From Nitrospinota bacterium (GTDB lineage Bacteria > Nitrospinota > Nitrospinia > UBA9942): 24,560 nucleotides of DNA. Positions within the stretch are counted from its first letter, which is position 1. The number at the start of each line of letters is the position of its first letter. Where the stretch lies: assembly GCA_016234205.1 (NCBI GenBank), contig JACRGN010000031.1:1-24560 (forward strand), given 5' to 3'. Position numbers and translations under genes: made by a program. Below are positions 8,572 through 16,041 of the stretch, in pieces. The notes under the pieces are model-generated. The model made no database searches. It saw only the letters and a program-made list of their open reading frames with translations, and was not told the origin of the DNA.

Positions 8572-8630
8572 CTATAAAAACCTCTCACCCTTCTCTTTCA
8601 CAATTAAAATCTTCTTCATAGGTTGTTCTA

Positions 8631-10046
8631 TCATTTTCCTATACAGAATTCCTGAAATATCCTGTCTAACACATCTTCAGAATATGTCTCGCCTGTTATC
8701 TCACCGAGGCTATCAAGGGCAAGACGCAAATCTACGGCTACAAATTCGGATGAGAGATTTTGATTTATAGCATTAATAGCCTTATTTAGTGAGCCCTGCG
8801 ATTTTGAAAGCAATTCTCTATGTCTCTCTCTTGTAATAAATATACCCTCTGGAGTCTTACAGTGTCCATTGTAAATAATATCAAAAATCTTATTTTTTAA
8901 CTCATTTAAGCCAATATTTTTTAGGGCGGATATTTTTAAAAATTCCCCGTCCGCCCATTCAGACGAAATTTTATTTTCTACATCAATCTTATTTATAGCA
9001 ATAATAACAGGTTTATTTTTATGTTTTATCTCATTTATTAAATCTTTGTCCTCTTTTCTTAAACCCTCCGAGCCATCCAATAAAAAGATAATCAGCCCTG
9101 CACCCTCAATAGCCTTTTGTGTCCTCTTTATCCCCTCCTGCTCAACCAATCCTTCAGATTCCCTTATACCAGCAGTATCTACAATTTTTATTGTCAGTCC
9201 GTTTAGATTTAAACCTTCTTCAATTGTATCCCTCGTGGTGCCGGGTATTGAAGTTACAATTGACCTCTCTTCATTTAAGAGGGCATTAATTAGGCTTGAT
9301 TTGCCAACATTAGGTCTCCCTGCTATTACAACCGATACCCCTTCCCTGTAAATCTTTCCATACCTGTAGCTGTCAACCAATTGCCCTATTTCAGTCAATA
9401 CTGACTCCAGATTTTTTTGCAATGTAATACCCCCCCGTGCCCCCCCTTGTAAAGGGGGGGATGAAAGGGGGGTAAATTCAATATCCTCCTCCGGAAAATC
9501 AATATCTGCCTCTATCTCTGCAAGCACATTTATTAAGATGCTTTTTATTGACGTTATTTTTCCTGCAAGCCCACCCTGCAGCTGATTCATTGCAGATTCA
9601 AGTGCAGTATCAGATTTTGACTTGATAATATCAATTACTGCCTCTGCCTGAAGGAGATTCAACCTGCCGTTTAAAAACGCCCTCTTTGTAAATTCTCCCG
9701 GTTCAGCAAGCCTTGCACCGCTCTTGATTGTTAAGTTTAAAATTTTGTTGAGAGGGAGACTGCCGCCGTGACAGCTTATTTCAACTACATCCTCCCCTGT
9801 AAAACTCTTCGGCGAATACATGACTGTGAGGAGAACTTCATCTATATTCTTTCGGGTATCAGGGTCTTTTATATATCCGTGGATAAGCTTGTGGGATTCA
9901 ACACCATTTAGACTCTCTCCTTTGGGTGTTGTAAATATTTTTTTTGCGATAGATATTGAGGCGGGACCACTAACCCTGACAATCCCTATCCCCCCCTCTC
10001 CGGGAGGGGTTGAAATGGCAGATATGGTATCAGTCAGGTCAAACAT
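8631..10046 (-). CDS. mnmE: tRNA uridine-5-carboxymethylaminomethyl GTPase MnmE (TrmE)
   Basis: With MnmG, this GTPase installs the cmnm5 group on wobble uridine 34 of certain tRNAs. The 471-residue product has the N-terminal folate-binding domain (ISTPPGEGGIGIVRVSG, GEFTKRAFLNGRLNL), a helical domain, an inserted G domain with G1 GRPNVGKS (243-250), G2 GTTRDT (269-274), G3 DTAG (290-293) and G4 NKID, and the essential C-terminal Cys in CIGK. A palindromic repeat is inserted in frame at about residues 191-207 (TPLSSPPLQGGARGGI), between FPEEDIEF and the helices before the G domain, where E. coli MnmE has no equivalent. The start ATG at 10046 has no clear Shine-Dalgarno because a heptamer array fills the 30-bp gap after jag. 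It ends the rpmH-rnpA-yidC-jag-mnmE operon; mnmG does not follow. Confidence 0.96.
   Translation of the reverse strand: MFDLTDTISAISTPPGEGGIGIVRVSGPASISIAKKIFTTPKGESLNGVESHKLIHGYIKDPDTRKNIDEVLLTVMYSPKSFTGEDVVEISCHGGSLPLNKILNLTIKSGARLAEPGEFTKRAFLNGRLNLLQAEAVIDIIKSKSDTALESAMNQLQGGLAGKITSIKSILINVLAEIEADIDFPEEDIEFTPLSSPPLQGGARGGITLQKNLESVLTEIGQLVDSYRYGKIYREGVSVVIAGRPNVGKSSLINALLNEERSIVTSIPGTTRDTIEEGLNLNGLTIKIVDTAGIRESEGLVEQEGIKRTQKAIEGAGLIIFLLDGSEGLRKEDKDLINEIKHKNKPVIIAINKIDVENKISSEWADGEFLKISALKNIGLNELKNKIFDIIYNGHCKTPEGIFITRERHRELLSKSQGSLNKAINAINQNLSSEFVAVDLRLALDSLGEITGETYSEDVLDRIFQEFCIGK
9428..9474. repeat. C/G-rich palindromic repeat inserted in mnmE
   Basis: The plus strand reads TACCCCCCC-gtg-CCCCCCCTT-gta-AAGGGGGGG-atga-AAGGGGGGTA. 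The inner 9-bp stem is perfect with a 3-base loop, and the outer arms pair too, so a nested hairpin would form in DNA or mRNA. On the minus strand it encodes PLSSPPLQGGARGG, a peptide I recognise as the translation of a dispersed bacterial repeat. The insertion keeps the mnmE frame. Confidence 0.8.
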
Positions 10047-10054
10047 ACAAAAGT

Positions 10055-10082
10055 CTCAAGTTGCAAGTTACAAGTATCAAGT
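10055..10082. repeat. Four-copy degenerate heptamer array between jag and mnmE
   Basis: Four tandem 7-bp units of the form NNCAAGT (CTCAAGT, TGCAAGT, TACAAGT, ATCAAGT) occupy 10055-10082. They overlap the jag stop codon and end nine bases before the mnmE ATG, replacing the position where a ribosome-binding site would be expected. Confidence 0.75.
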
Positions 10083-10718
10083 TCTTTTTTTGGGGGAGAT
10101 TATTACCTTCCTTTCAAAGCCCTCACCTTCACTCATCGTCTCTACCTCTTCATCATCTTTAAGTGCTATGTGGATTATCTTTCTGTCCCGGGCTCTCATT
10201 GATGCTACTACGGCAGGCTTCCCTGTCGTCTTCACCTGCTGTGCTATCCTCTTTGCAAGGCTGTTAAGTTCTTCCCTGCGATTCTCCCTGTAGCCCTCTG
10301 TATCTACAATTATACTTACCCTATTTTCAAACTTTCTGTTGACTATTCTATCCACGAGATGCTCCAGAGAATCCAGTGTCTCTCCTCTTCTTCCAATGAG
10401 AATCCCGCTGTCCTCGCTAAAAATCGTCAAATAGATTAAATCTTCTTTTTCCTCTCCGTCAACCCTTCCATCAATCCCCATATAATCTAACAGCCTTTGA
10501 AGAATATTAATACTCTCTTCAACCTTTTCAACATGCGTCTTTTCTGCAGGTTTAAGGACAGCCCTTACCTTAACCCTCTTTTCACCAAACCCGAATAATT
10601 TTCTTTCTTCGCCAATAACCTCTACCTTAATATCATCTCTTGATGCAACGCCAAGTTTTCTCATCACATCCGCCGTTGCATCATCTTCTGTAGTGCCTTC
10701 ACCTTCTACCCATTCCAT
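10077..10718 (-). CDS. jag: Jag/KhpB RNA-binding protein
   Basis: This 213-residue cytoplasmic RNA-binding protein (Jag, also KhpB or SpoIIIJ-associated protein) has the usual three parts. A Jag-N domain (about 1-52) is rich in charged residues and contains KVEVIGEERKLFGFGEKRVKV. A KH domain (about 70-145) carries the GRRGET GxxG loop. A C-terminal R3H domain shows RENRREELNSLAKRIAQQV and then VASMRARDRKIIH. It lies between yidC and mnmE, its normal place. GAGGAGG stands 4 bases before the ATG at 10718. Its last codon and TGA lie inside a heptamer repeat array. In other bacteria it acts with KhpA on RNAs affecting division and envelope genes; that is family knowledge only. Confidence 0.95.
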   Translation of the reverse strand: MEWVEGEGTTEDDATADVMRKLGVASRDDIKVEVIGEERKLFGFGEKRVKVRAVLKPAEKTHVEKVEESINILQRLLDYMGIDGRVDGEEKEDLIYLTIFSEDSGILIGRRGETLDSLEHLVDRIVNRKFENRVSIIVDTEGYRENRREELNSLAKRIAQQVKTTGKPAVVASMRARDRKIIHIALKDDEEVETMSEGEGFERKVIISPKKRT

Positions 10719-10740
10719 AAAACCTCCTCAGACTAAAAAA

Positions 10741-10806
10741 TAAGGCTGAGGCTGAGGTTAAGGCTAAGAAATTTTTAAACTCAACCTTAACCTAAACCTT
10801 AACCTT
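10741..10806. repeat. Inverted hexamer repeats between yidC and jag
   Basis: The left arm (10741-10768) is made of hexamers of the form TRAGGY (TAAGGC, TGAGGC, TGAGGT, TAAGGC). The right arm (about 10783-10806) is made of complementary AACCTT/AACCTA hexamers. They would form a long imperfect hairpin in the mRNA between two co-transcribed genes. The right arm covers the yidC stop codon at 10799-10801. It fills most of the 80-bp gap and could attenuate transcription or protect mRNA ends. Confidence 0.7.
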
Positions 10807-12403
10807 TTTTCTTCATATCTTTATATATTAAATACTGCTGACCTATTGACAGAACATTATTGACAAGCCAGTATATGACAAGTCCTGATGGGAAATTTAA
10901 AAACATGAATGTAAAAATAACAGGCATAATCAGCATTACCTTTGCCTGCATGGGGTCACCGCCTGAAGGGGTCATCTTCTGCTGTATAAGCATTGTAGCA
11001 CCCATCAGAATCGGGGTAATATAATAAGGGTCTTTCTCTGAAAGGTCTTTTATCCACCAGATAAACGGAGATTGCTTTAACTCAATGCTGTACATGAGGA
11101 CATTGTAGAGTGCTACAAATACCGGTATCTGAATAAGGACCGGCAGAAACCCGCCAAGGGGATTTATCTTGTTTTCCCTGTATAGCCTCATCATCTCCTG
11201 ACTCAACTTCTGTTTGTCGTTTTTATACCGCTCTTGAATTATCTTTAATTCAGGCTGTATCTTCTGCATCTTCTGCATGGATTTAAAACTCTTTTGACTC
11301 ATAGGAAAGAAGATGAGTTTTATAATAACTGTAATGATTATTATGGAAATACCATAATTATGAGTAAATTTATAAAACAACTTTAAAACCCTGAATAAAG
11401 GCCTTGCCAAAAAACCAAACCAGCCGAAGTCAATAATCTTTTCCAAAGATACATTGTATGTCTTAAGCCTGTCACTCTCCTTTGGCCCTACATATAAAAT
11501 AAATCTGTTTTCTGCCCTCCCGCCGACAGATGTATATTCCAGCCCTGTTGATAGGTCGCCAATATCAGAGGTCTTAACAACCGCCTTTAAATTCTCTTTA
11601 ATCACGGGTATGAGGGCTGCCATAAAATATTTATTCTGAATGGCGACCCATCTTATATCCCCCTCATGATATGCCTGTTCTCCCTTTCCGCTTACCTTAT
11701 CTGAGACCAGCTCACCGTCTATAAATGATGTAGGACGTTCGTAATTATATTTGTCAGAGTTGCCGTCTGACTTTAAACCTGGACCCCATAGAATCTGATA
11801 TGAAAGACCGCCTGCAGGCAATGCACTGCCATCTGTCTTTATGCCTACATCAATCTTGTAATCATCATAATAAAATGTATATTCCTTGGATACCTCAAGT
11901 CCTGAACTATTTTTATAGAAAAACTTGATTGTGGAATTTCTCTTATCCTGCGAAAGGTTTATTACATCCTCTGTCTCAGCAACATCAAATACAGCGCTAT
12001 TTATAACATCAGAAAACTTTTTATCTGAGAAATCCAATCTTACAGGCAAAAGTCTGTCCTCTGCCTCTTTAATTAAATTAATCGGTTTGCCGTCTTTTGC
12101 CTTATATTTCTGTAAATATACTGCCTTGACCTTCCCCCCTTTATTGGTCAGGACTACCTCTGTTACCCCTGTATTTATTTTTATCTCCCTTTCTTTTATT
12201 AACCTTTCTTCCACCTTACTCTCTTCCTTAACTAAAATTTCAGTCTGAGGGAGGGCAGGGGTTTTAGGGGGAGCACTCTGCTCTAAACCCGTAACCTGTT
12301 CAGGTTTTATTTGAGTTGTATCAATTTTGCTGAGATAGAAATATTGATACAAAATGAAGACTAATGCAGACAGAAATACTGCAAGAAAAGCCCTTTTTTC
12401 CAT
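10799..12403 (-). CDS. yidC: Membrane protein insertase YidC
   Basis: YidC (534 residues) inserts and folds inner-membrane proteins, alone or with SecYEG. It has the Gram-negative plan. A first membrane segment (5-25, AFLAVFLSALVFILYQYFYL) is followed by a proline-rich linker and a large periplasmic P1 domain (about 70-325). The conserved insertase core follows, with membrane segments near 350-370 (YGISIIIITVIIKLIFFPMS), 420-440 (GGFLPVLIQIPVFVALYNVL), 470 and 495-520 (VMLIMPVIFTFMFL, SGLVIYWLVNNVLSI). The positively charged cytoplasmic loop QKSFKSMQKMQKIQPELK is present. AGGAGC precedes the ATG at 12403. The 102-bp gap to rnpA lacks the yidD gene often found there; it holds only a C/G-rich tract (about 12440-12468). 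The last codons run into the hexamer repeat. Confidence 0.97.
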   Translation of the reverse strand: MEKRAFLAVFLSALVFILYQYFYLSKIDTTQIKPEQVTGLEQSAPPKTPALPQTEILVKEESKVEERLIKEREIKINTGVTEVVLTNKGGKVKAVYLQKYKAKDGKPINLIKEAEDRLLPVRLDFSDKKFSDVINSAVFDVAETEDVINLSQDKRNSTIKFFYKNSSGLEVSKEYTFYYDDYKIDVGIKTDGSALPAGGLSYQILWGPGLKSDGNSDKYNYERPTSFIDGELVSDKVSGKGEQAYHEGDIRWVAIQNKYFMAALIPVIKENLKAVVKTSDIGDLSTGLEYTSVGGRAENRFILYVGPKESDRLKTYNVSLEKIIDFGWFGFLARPLFRVLKLFYKFTHNYGISIIIITVIIKLIFFPMSQKSFKSMQKMQKIQPELKIIQERYKNDKQKLSQEMMRLYRENKINPLGGFLPVLIQIPVFVALYNVLMYSIELKQSPFIWWIKDLSEKDPYYITPILMGATMLIQQKMTPSGGDPMQAKVMLIMPVIFTFMFLNFPSGLVIYWLVNNVLSIGQQYLIYKDMKKKG

Positions 12404-12505
12404 TTTTAATCAGCTCCTAATAAAATTCTAATAATTTCGGCAGGGAGGAGTTAAAGGGGGAGAAACTATTATCTGATAAGATTACTTTAGTCTCTAAAAT
12501 ACTCT

Positions 12506-12856
12506 TCATTCCCTATATTGATTATCTTTGCTGATACTTAAAAATATTTCTTCTGCTTCCCTGAAAGATAATCCTTCAGCACCCTTTTTTGCTACAACCA
12601 CAATATCGTGAGATTTTAAAAATCTCTCTTTGTTTCGCCTGAAAACCTCTCTCAGTATTCTCTTTATCCTGTTTCTTTTTACTGCCGTCCCAACTTTCTT
12701 AGGGATAGACAAACCAATCCTCGTAAATCCAAGGAGATTTTTAACTACATAAATTACAAAAAACCTTTTGTCTATCCTCCACCCTTTATCAAATACCCCC
12801 TTAAACTCCCATCCTTTAAGGAGTCTCTCTCTCTTGCTGAGCGATTCATCACCCAT
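12506..12856 (-). CDS. rnpA: Ribonuclease P protein component
   Basis: This 116-residue basic protein is the protein subunit of RNase P, which works with the catalytic RNA to remove 5' leaders from pre-tRNAs. The family signature is clear: RIGLSIPKKVGTAVKRNRIK followed by RILREVFRR, and the DIVVVAKKGA strand near the C terminus. The chosen start, MGDESLSKRERLL, lies 25 bp after the rpmH stop. The ribosome site is weak, which may mean coupling to rpmH translation. Length is normal (110-120). Its place between rpmH and yidC is the classical arrangement near replication origins, although dnaA and dnaN are not in the window. Confidence 0.95.
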   Translation of the reverse strand: MGDESLSKRERLLKGWEFKGVFDKGWRIDKRFFVIYVVKNLLGFTRIGLSIPKKVGTAVKRNRIKRILREVFRRNKERFLKSHDIVVVAKKGAEGLSFREAEEIFLSISKDNQYRE

Positions 12857-12881
12857 AAAGTTGGAGGAAAGCCATCACAGT

Positions 12882-13016
12882 CTAAACGGTCAGTCTCTTT
12901 CTCCCTTTGCTCCTTCTTCGCTTTAACACTTTTCTGCCGCCTTTGGTGGACATCCTCTTTTTAAAACCATGAGTCCTCTTCCTTCTAACTTTGCTCGGCT
13001 GGTATGTTCTTTTCAA
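12882..13016 (-). CDS. rpmH: 50S ribosomal protein L34
   Basis: A 44-residue, very basic protein encoded directly upstream of rnpA: MKRTYQPSKVRRKRTHGFKK, then RMSTKGGRKVLKRRRSKGRK and RLTV. It is full length and matches L34 throughout. The start codon is TTG at 13016, not ATG, supported by AGGAGTGAG six bases upstream and by the invariant KRTYQPS that begins at the next codon. It is the first gene of the rpmH-rnpA-yidC-jag-mnmE operon. Confidence 0.96.
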   Translation of the reverse strand: MKRTYQPSKVRRKRTHGFKKRMSTKGGRKVLKRRRSKGRKRLTV

Positions 13017-13063
13017 TTTCTCACTCCTATCTTATTTGAATTTAAATATTTATTGATTTTCAA

Positions 13064-13091
13064 AATTTAACACATCCGTCCAAAAAGTCAA
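13064..13091 (-). promoter_or_regulatory. Candidate promoter of the rpmH operon
   Basis: On the minus strand, TTGACT (13086-13091) and TAAATT (13064-13069) are 16 bases apart, about 50 bases upstream of the rpmH TTG start. The 147-bp region between rpmH and the downstream end of vapC contains nothing else that I recognise and is very A+T-rich. Confidence 0.45.
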
Positions 13092-13163
13092 GATTAAATA
13101 TGTTTATTGATATCATGGTTTAGAATAGCAAGGGGATAAAGTAACCACTATATTTCATGCAAC

Positions 13164-13532
13164 TTACTTAACAAATATAACCCTATCAAGACCTTTGAAA
13201 TGGGTATCCCCTGTTACAACAGTGCAGTTATTTTCTAATGCAGTGGCATATACGATAGCATCAGCCATTGGCAAGGCATATTTTAAGCTGATATCAGCAG
13301 CTAAAAGGGCAATACTTTCATTTAAGAAAACAACCGTTGTCTTATTTACCAAAGAGACAACAAGTAAGGCATCTTCTTCTGTCCGCTCTTTCTTTACCTT
13401 TTTATAAACTTCATAGATTACAATTGATGGCGTTACAATCTTTGAAAGGTCTTTAAGATATTTTGAGTATTGTGTGGCAAGGGGTCCGTCTGCAAAAAAC
13501 TCAATCCAGCCGGAGGAATCTATCAGGAGCAT
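13164..13532 (-). CDS. vapC: PIN-domain ribonuclease toxin (VapC type)
   Basis: A 122-residue single-domain PIN protein, a Mg-dependent ribonuclease toxin when freed from its antitoxin. The acidic residues of the PIN active site are visible: D5 in LLIDSSGWIEF, the Glu of VIYEVYKK (about 41), D91 in LPMADAIVYATA and D108 in VVTGDTHF. The N terminus matches the SSxWIEF subgroup. The ATG overlaps the TAA of the AbrB-type antitoxin gene by one base (TAATG), the usual coupling of a VapBC pair. It has no other partner downstream. Which RNA it cleaves cannot be told from the sequence. Confidence 0.92.
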   Translation of the reverse strand: MLLIDSSGWIEFFADGPLATQYSKYLKDLSKIVTPSIVIYEVYKKVKKERTEEDALLVVSLVNKTTVVFLNESIALLAADISLKYALPMADAIVYATALENNCTVVTGDTHFKGLDRVIFVK

Positions 13533-13738
13533 TATCTATCCTCATCTTCTCTTACATCCTTTGTATCTATTCCTTTTAAAAAGCCCCTAAAAATATGTAG
13601 AGATTTTTCAGGAATAAGATGGACAACTCCACCCTTTACAACAACAGTCATTCTCTGCCCGCTTTTCAGATGGAGCTTTTCTCTAACTTCCTTTGGTATT
13701 ACTACCTGATATTTTGGAGATATGGTTGTAGTAGCCAT
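13532..13738 (-). CDS. vapB: AbrB/MazE-fold antitoxin (VapB type)
   Basis: A 68-residue antitoxin with an N-terminal swapped-hairpin AbrB DNA-binding domain (ATTTISPKYQVVIPKEVREK, then LHLKSGQRMTVVVKGG) and a short C-terminal tail (FRGFLKGIDTKDVREDEDR) that would wrap the toxin. GGGAGGATAG directly precedes the ATG at 13738. It should neutralise the PIN toxin and repress the shared promoter just upstream. Confidence 0.92.
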   Translation of the reverse strand: MATTTISPKYQVVIPKEVREKLHLKSGQRMTVVVKGGVVHLIPEKSLHIFRGFLKGIDTKDVREDEDR

Positions 13739-13767
13739 CTATCCTCCCTAATTTTATTGATGAAAAA

Positions 13768-13796
13768 ATTGTAAAACAATAACTGTATGCTGTCAA
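13768..13796 (-). promoter_or_regulatory. Promoter of the vapBC module
   Basis: On the minus strand, TTGACA (13791-13796), a 17-base spacer and TACAAT (13768-13773) lie 30 bases upstream of the antitoxin ATG. Both boxes are near consensus. Autoregulation by VapB is expected from the family. Confidence 0.7.
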
Positions 13797-13854
13797 GGAA
13801 TCATATCTTTTTACAAGATACTTTAGCATGTTATCTGCCGTTGCAGGCAGTTTT

Positions 13855-14712
13855 CTAAAAGTCATATTTCAAGACCCTCTTTTTTTTGTTTATGTTTTTA
13901 ATCAATTCGAGCATATTGGGTTTATTTTTTGCAACATCTATAGCGGTATGACCATTATTAGCTTTTCTATTAACATCTGCGACAAATTCTAAAAGAAGCT
14001 TTACGCATTCAATATGGTTTTGCCCTATTGCATACATTAAAGGGGTTTCACCACCAACTTGATCAATAGTATTAGGAGCAACACCCTTTTTGAGTAAGGC
14101 TCTCAAAGTAGTAACATCACCGAAAAAAGCGGCTTTTAGAATTTCTGGGTCTTGATATTTTATAGGAACAACACCAGACTTTTTTAGAATATCAACAACT
14201 TCGACATGACCGTTATATGAAGCAAAAGTAAAAGCAGTATTTCCGTCATTGGTCTTTAGGTTGACATCAGCACCATTTTTTATCAATAATTCCACTATAT
14301 CTTTATAACCATTGCGTGAAGCTATGATTAATGCAGTTTCGCTGATAGCATTTTTTTCATCTATTGTAGCACCTTTTTCAACTAATTTTTGAATACAAGC
14401 TTTTTGACCATTTCTTGATGCCCAAATCAAGGCTGTATTGCCATCTGTGTCCTTAGTATTTATATCAACACCTTTTTGTAGTAATGCCTCAATCGCAGAA
14501 ACATCATTCCTTTTTGCAGCTTCAATAAATAATAAACGGTCTTGAAACAAAGAGGTAACATCAATATCTTGTCCAATATTAACTTCTTTTTGGAACTCGC
14601 TTCTTGTCCTACCACAAATCTTTTTAAAAAAGCCGAAAACAAAATCTCGAAATGGCTCAAAAATGAATAAGATAAGAAGCGATACTATAAGACTACCTAC
14701 TATTTCAGCCAT
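13855..14712 (-). CDS. Ankyrin-repeat protein with N-terminal membrane anchor
   Basis: I chose ATG 14712 (MAEIVGSLIVSLLILFIFEP) because AAAAAAGGGA precedes it. A longer reading from 14844 would overlap the end of the TPR gene and add an unlikely leader. The 285-residue product begins with one membrane helix (about 5-20), then a linker and about six ankyrin repeats. Examples are KDTDGNTALIWASRNGQKAC, SETALIIASRNGYKDIVELL, DGNTAFTFASYNGHVEVV, GGETPLMYAIGQNHIECVKL and NNGHTAIDVAKN. The ankyrin stack most likely faces the cytoplasm and binds a protein partner, which is unknown. It follows the TPR gene by 95 bp on the same strand and may be co-transcribed. It ends about 58 bp upstream of the vapBC promoter. 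Confidence 0.88.
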   Translation of the reverse strand: MAEIVGSLIVSLLILFIFEPFRDFVFGFFKKICGRTRSEFQKEVNIGQDIDVTSLFQDRLLFIEAAKRNDVSAIEALLQKGVDINTKDTDGNTALIWASRNGQKACIQKLVEKGATIDEKNAISETALIIASRNGYKDIVELLIKNGADVNLKTNDGNTAFTFASYNGHVEVVDILKKSGVVPIKYQDPEILKAAFFGDVTTLRALLKKGVAPNTIDQVGGETPLMYAIGQNHIECVKLLLEFVADVNRKANNGHTAIDVAKNKPNMLELIKNINKKKRVLKYDF

Positions 14713-14807
14713 TCCCTTTTTTCCCTTATTCTCTTTTTTTTGAATACTAACCGTAATACTTGACCAAAGGAGACTTCTAATTGGGCAAGTATTATTGCCT
14801 TGCCTAC

Positions 14808-15782
14808 CTATCTCTTTTCTAAAACCATCTGCAATCCCTTGCACCCTTTCTCATTCCCCATATCACAAGCCTTTTGAAAATCAGAAATCGCCCTTCCCAT
14901 ATTGCCTGATAGACCGTATGCAACCCCACGATTGTTGTAGGCAGAGGCAAGATTCGGGTCTAATGCAATTGCCTTATTATAATCCTCAATCGCCCTGTCA
15001 TGCTGTCCTTTGTCATAATAAGCAACCCCACGATTGTTGTAGGCTTGGGCATAATTCGGGTCTAATGCAATTGCCTTTGTGTATGACTCTATTGCATTAT
15101 CATATTCCTTGTTTAAAGCATGCTGATACCCTTTATCAAACCACTGACTTGCCTCAAACAATCTCTCCTCATCCGTGATTTTTGCCTCTACCTGTTTCTT
15201 TTTCTTTTCTCCCTTTGCCCCTGCCAATTGTTTCTTTAATTCCTCAATCTCTTTCTGGTTTTTATCATAAGCCTCTTGTATCTTCTTGTAATCCTCTACA
15301 ACTGATTTTTCTTTAACCCTCTTTGCCATTTCTTCAATCTTATCGGGATTGACCTTTGCCTTGATTTTTACCCAAAAGTGAATACCATCACCAACAACAG
15401 TCCTCTTTTTATTAAGTATCTCAACTTCCATAATCCCTGATGCAAGAACCTGTATCTCATCCTTTGTTAATTGCAGATTCTCTACTTTTGTATAGCTTTC
15501 AACATAAGTCCCTGCTTGCTCAAGGGCAGTCCTCTTTGCCTGAACTAATGCCCTGCCCTCTGCAACAGACGGAGTCTCCCCATCCCCCATGTTGTATGTG
15601 CCTTCTGAAATGATTTCTTTAGTCTCTGCAAACAGAGGGGAAGGGAAAAATAAAAACAGTGCAATAATAATTACCCAAACACGTCCCATTATGTTTTTAA
15701 ACGGGAACAAAGATTGCTTCGGCTTCGCCTCGCAATGACAGACACGGCTAATGACTGCAAATATATGTCTTTTAAATATCAT
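14808..15782 (-). CDS. Exported TPR-repeat protein with repeat-interrupted signal peptide
   Basis: A 324-residue exported protein. I chose ATG 15782 (MIFKRHIFAVISR) because AGGGGGTG lies six bases upstream; the GTG at 15791 falls inside that site. A dispersed repeat then adds VCHCEAKPKQSLFPFKN before the hydrophobic core MGRVWVIIIALFLFFPSPLF and a cleavage site near FAE-TKE, so the n-region is abnormally long. Translation could instead begin at the ATG of MGRVW (about 15689), though no ribosome site is seen there. The mature N-terminal domain (SEGTYNMGDGETPSVAEGRA, LEQAGTYVES) is a conserved unknown domain. A Lys/Glu coiled coil follows, then three TPRs (AIESYTKAIALDPNYAQAYN and relatives). 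The role is unknown; TPRs suggest protein binding in the periplasm. Confidence 0.85.
   Translation of the reverse strand: MIFKRHIFAVISRVCHCEAKPKQSLFPFKNIMGRVWVIIIALFLFFPSPLFAETKEIISEGTYNMGDGETPSVAEGRALVQAKRTALEQAGTYVESYTKVENLQLTKDEIQVLASGIMEVEILNKKRTVVGDGIHFWVKIKAKVNPDKIEEMAKRVKEKSVVEDYKKIQEAYDKNQKEIEELKKQLAGAKGEKKKKQVEAKITDEERLFEASQWFDKGYQHALNKEYDNAIESYTKAIALDPNYAQAYNNRGVAYYDKGQHDRAIEDYNKAIALDPNLASAYNNRGVAYGLSGNMGRAISDFQKACDMGNEKGCKGLQMVLEKR
15711..15740. repeat. Dispersed palindromic repeat in a signal-peptide region
   Basis: The motif ATTGC...GCAAT with a GC-rich centre (TTCGGCTTCGCCTC) encodes CHCEAKPKQS on the minus strand. I know this peptide as a frequent translation of a dispersed bacterial repeat. 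It is embedded in frame in the start of the TPR gene. Confidence 0.7.
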
Positions 15783-15817
15783 GTTTAACACCCCCTATTT
15801 AAGAACAAAAACCTGAT

Positions 15818-15895
15818 TAAACCACTGAGGCACTGAGGAAAATATAAATATTTAAAGAAGTTTTAATATCTCTGTGTCTCCGTGCCTGTGGTAAA
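15818..15895. repeat. Intergenic inverted repeat (ACCAC-GAGGCAC type)
   Basis: The left arm, TTAAACCACTGAGGCACTGA (from 15818), pairs imperfectly with the right arm, CTCCGTGCCTGTGGTAAA, ending near 15894. About 30 A+T-rich bases separate them. The type is widespread in environmental bacterial genomes. It lies in the 259-bp gap between the TPR gene and the second PIN toxin. The rest of that gap (15896-16041) contains no gene. Confidence 0.65.
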
Positions 15896-16041
15896 TTTTA
15901 TAATATACAACAAAGATTTGAACATGAATGATACGAATGGACGAATGGCATAAGTTTACTCCCTGAAATCAAAAGGTGTCAAACGAATTTTTCAAAGATG
16001 TCAAGCCAAAGTAGAAATGTCCCTAATCTGAATAACTTTAG

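Noticed and set aside
9820..10293. 157-codon plus-strand open frame across mnmE and jag
   Set aside because: Antisense to two certain genes, Ser/Leu-rich and without a recognisable domain.
12440..12468. Possible second copy of the C/G-rich dispersed repeat between rnpA and yidC
   Set aside because: GGGAGGAGTTAAAGGGGGAG resembles one arm of such repeats, but no partner arm is present, so it was not listed as a feature.
13739..13865. Small minus-strand frame upstream of the AbrB-type antitoxin
   Set aside because: It overlaps the vapBC promoter and the end of the ankyrin gene, with no ribosome site and no family resemblance.
14795..15178. Plus-strand open frame with repeated QPHDCCR peptide
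   Set aside because: The repeat is only the antisense image of the TPR units of the minus-strand gene.
15965..16020. Possible insertion-sequence end (AGGTGTCAAACG and GATGTCAAGCC followed by AGTAGAAATGTCCC)
   Set aside because: The two TGTCAA strings look like transposon-end DNA, but there is no transposase, no matching second end and no target duplication in the window.
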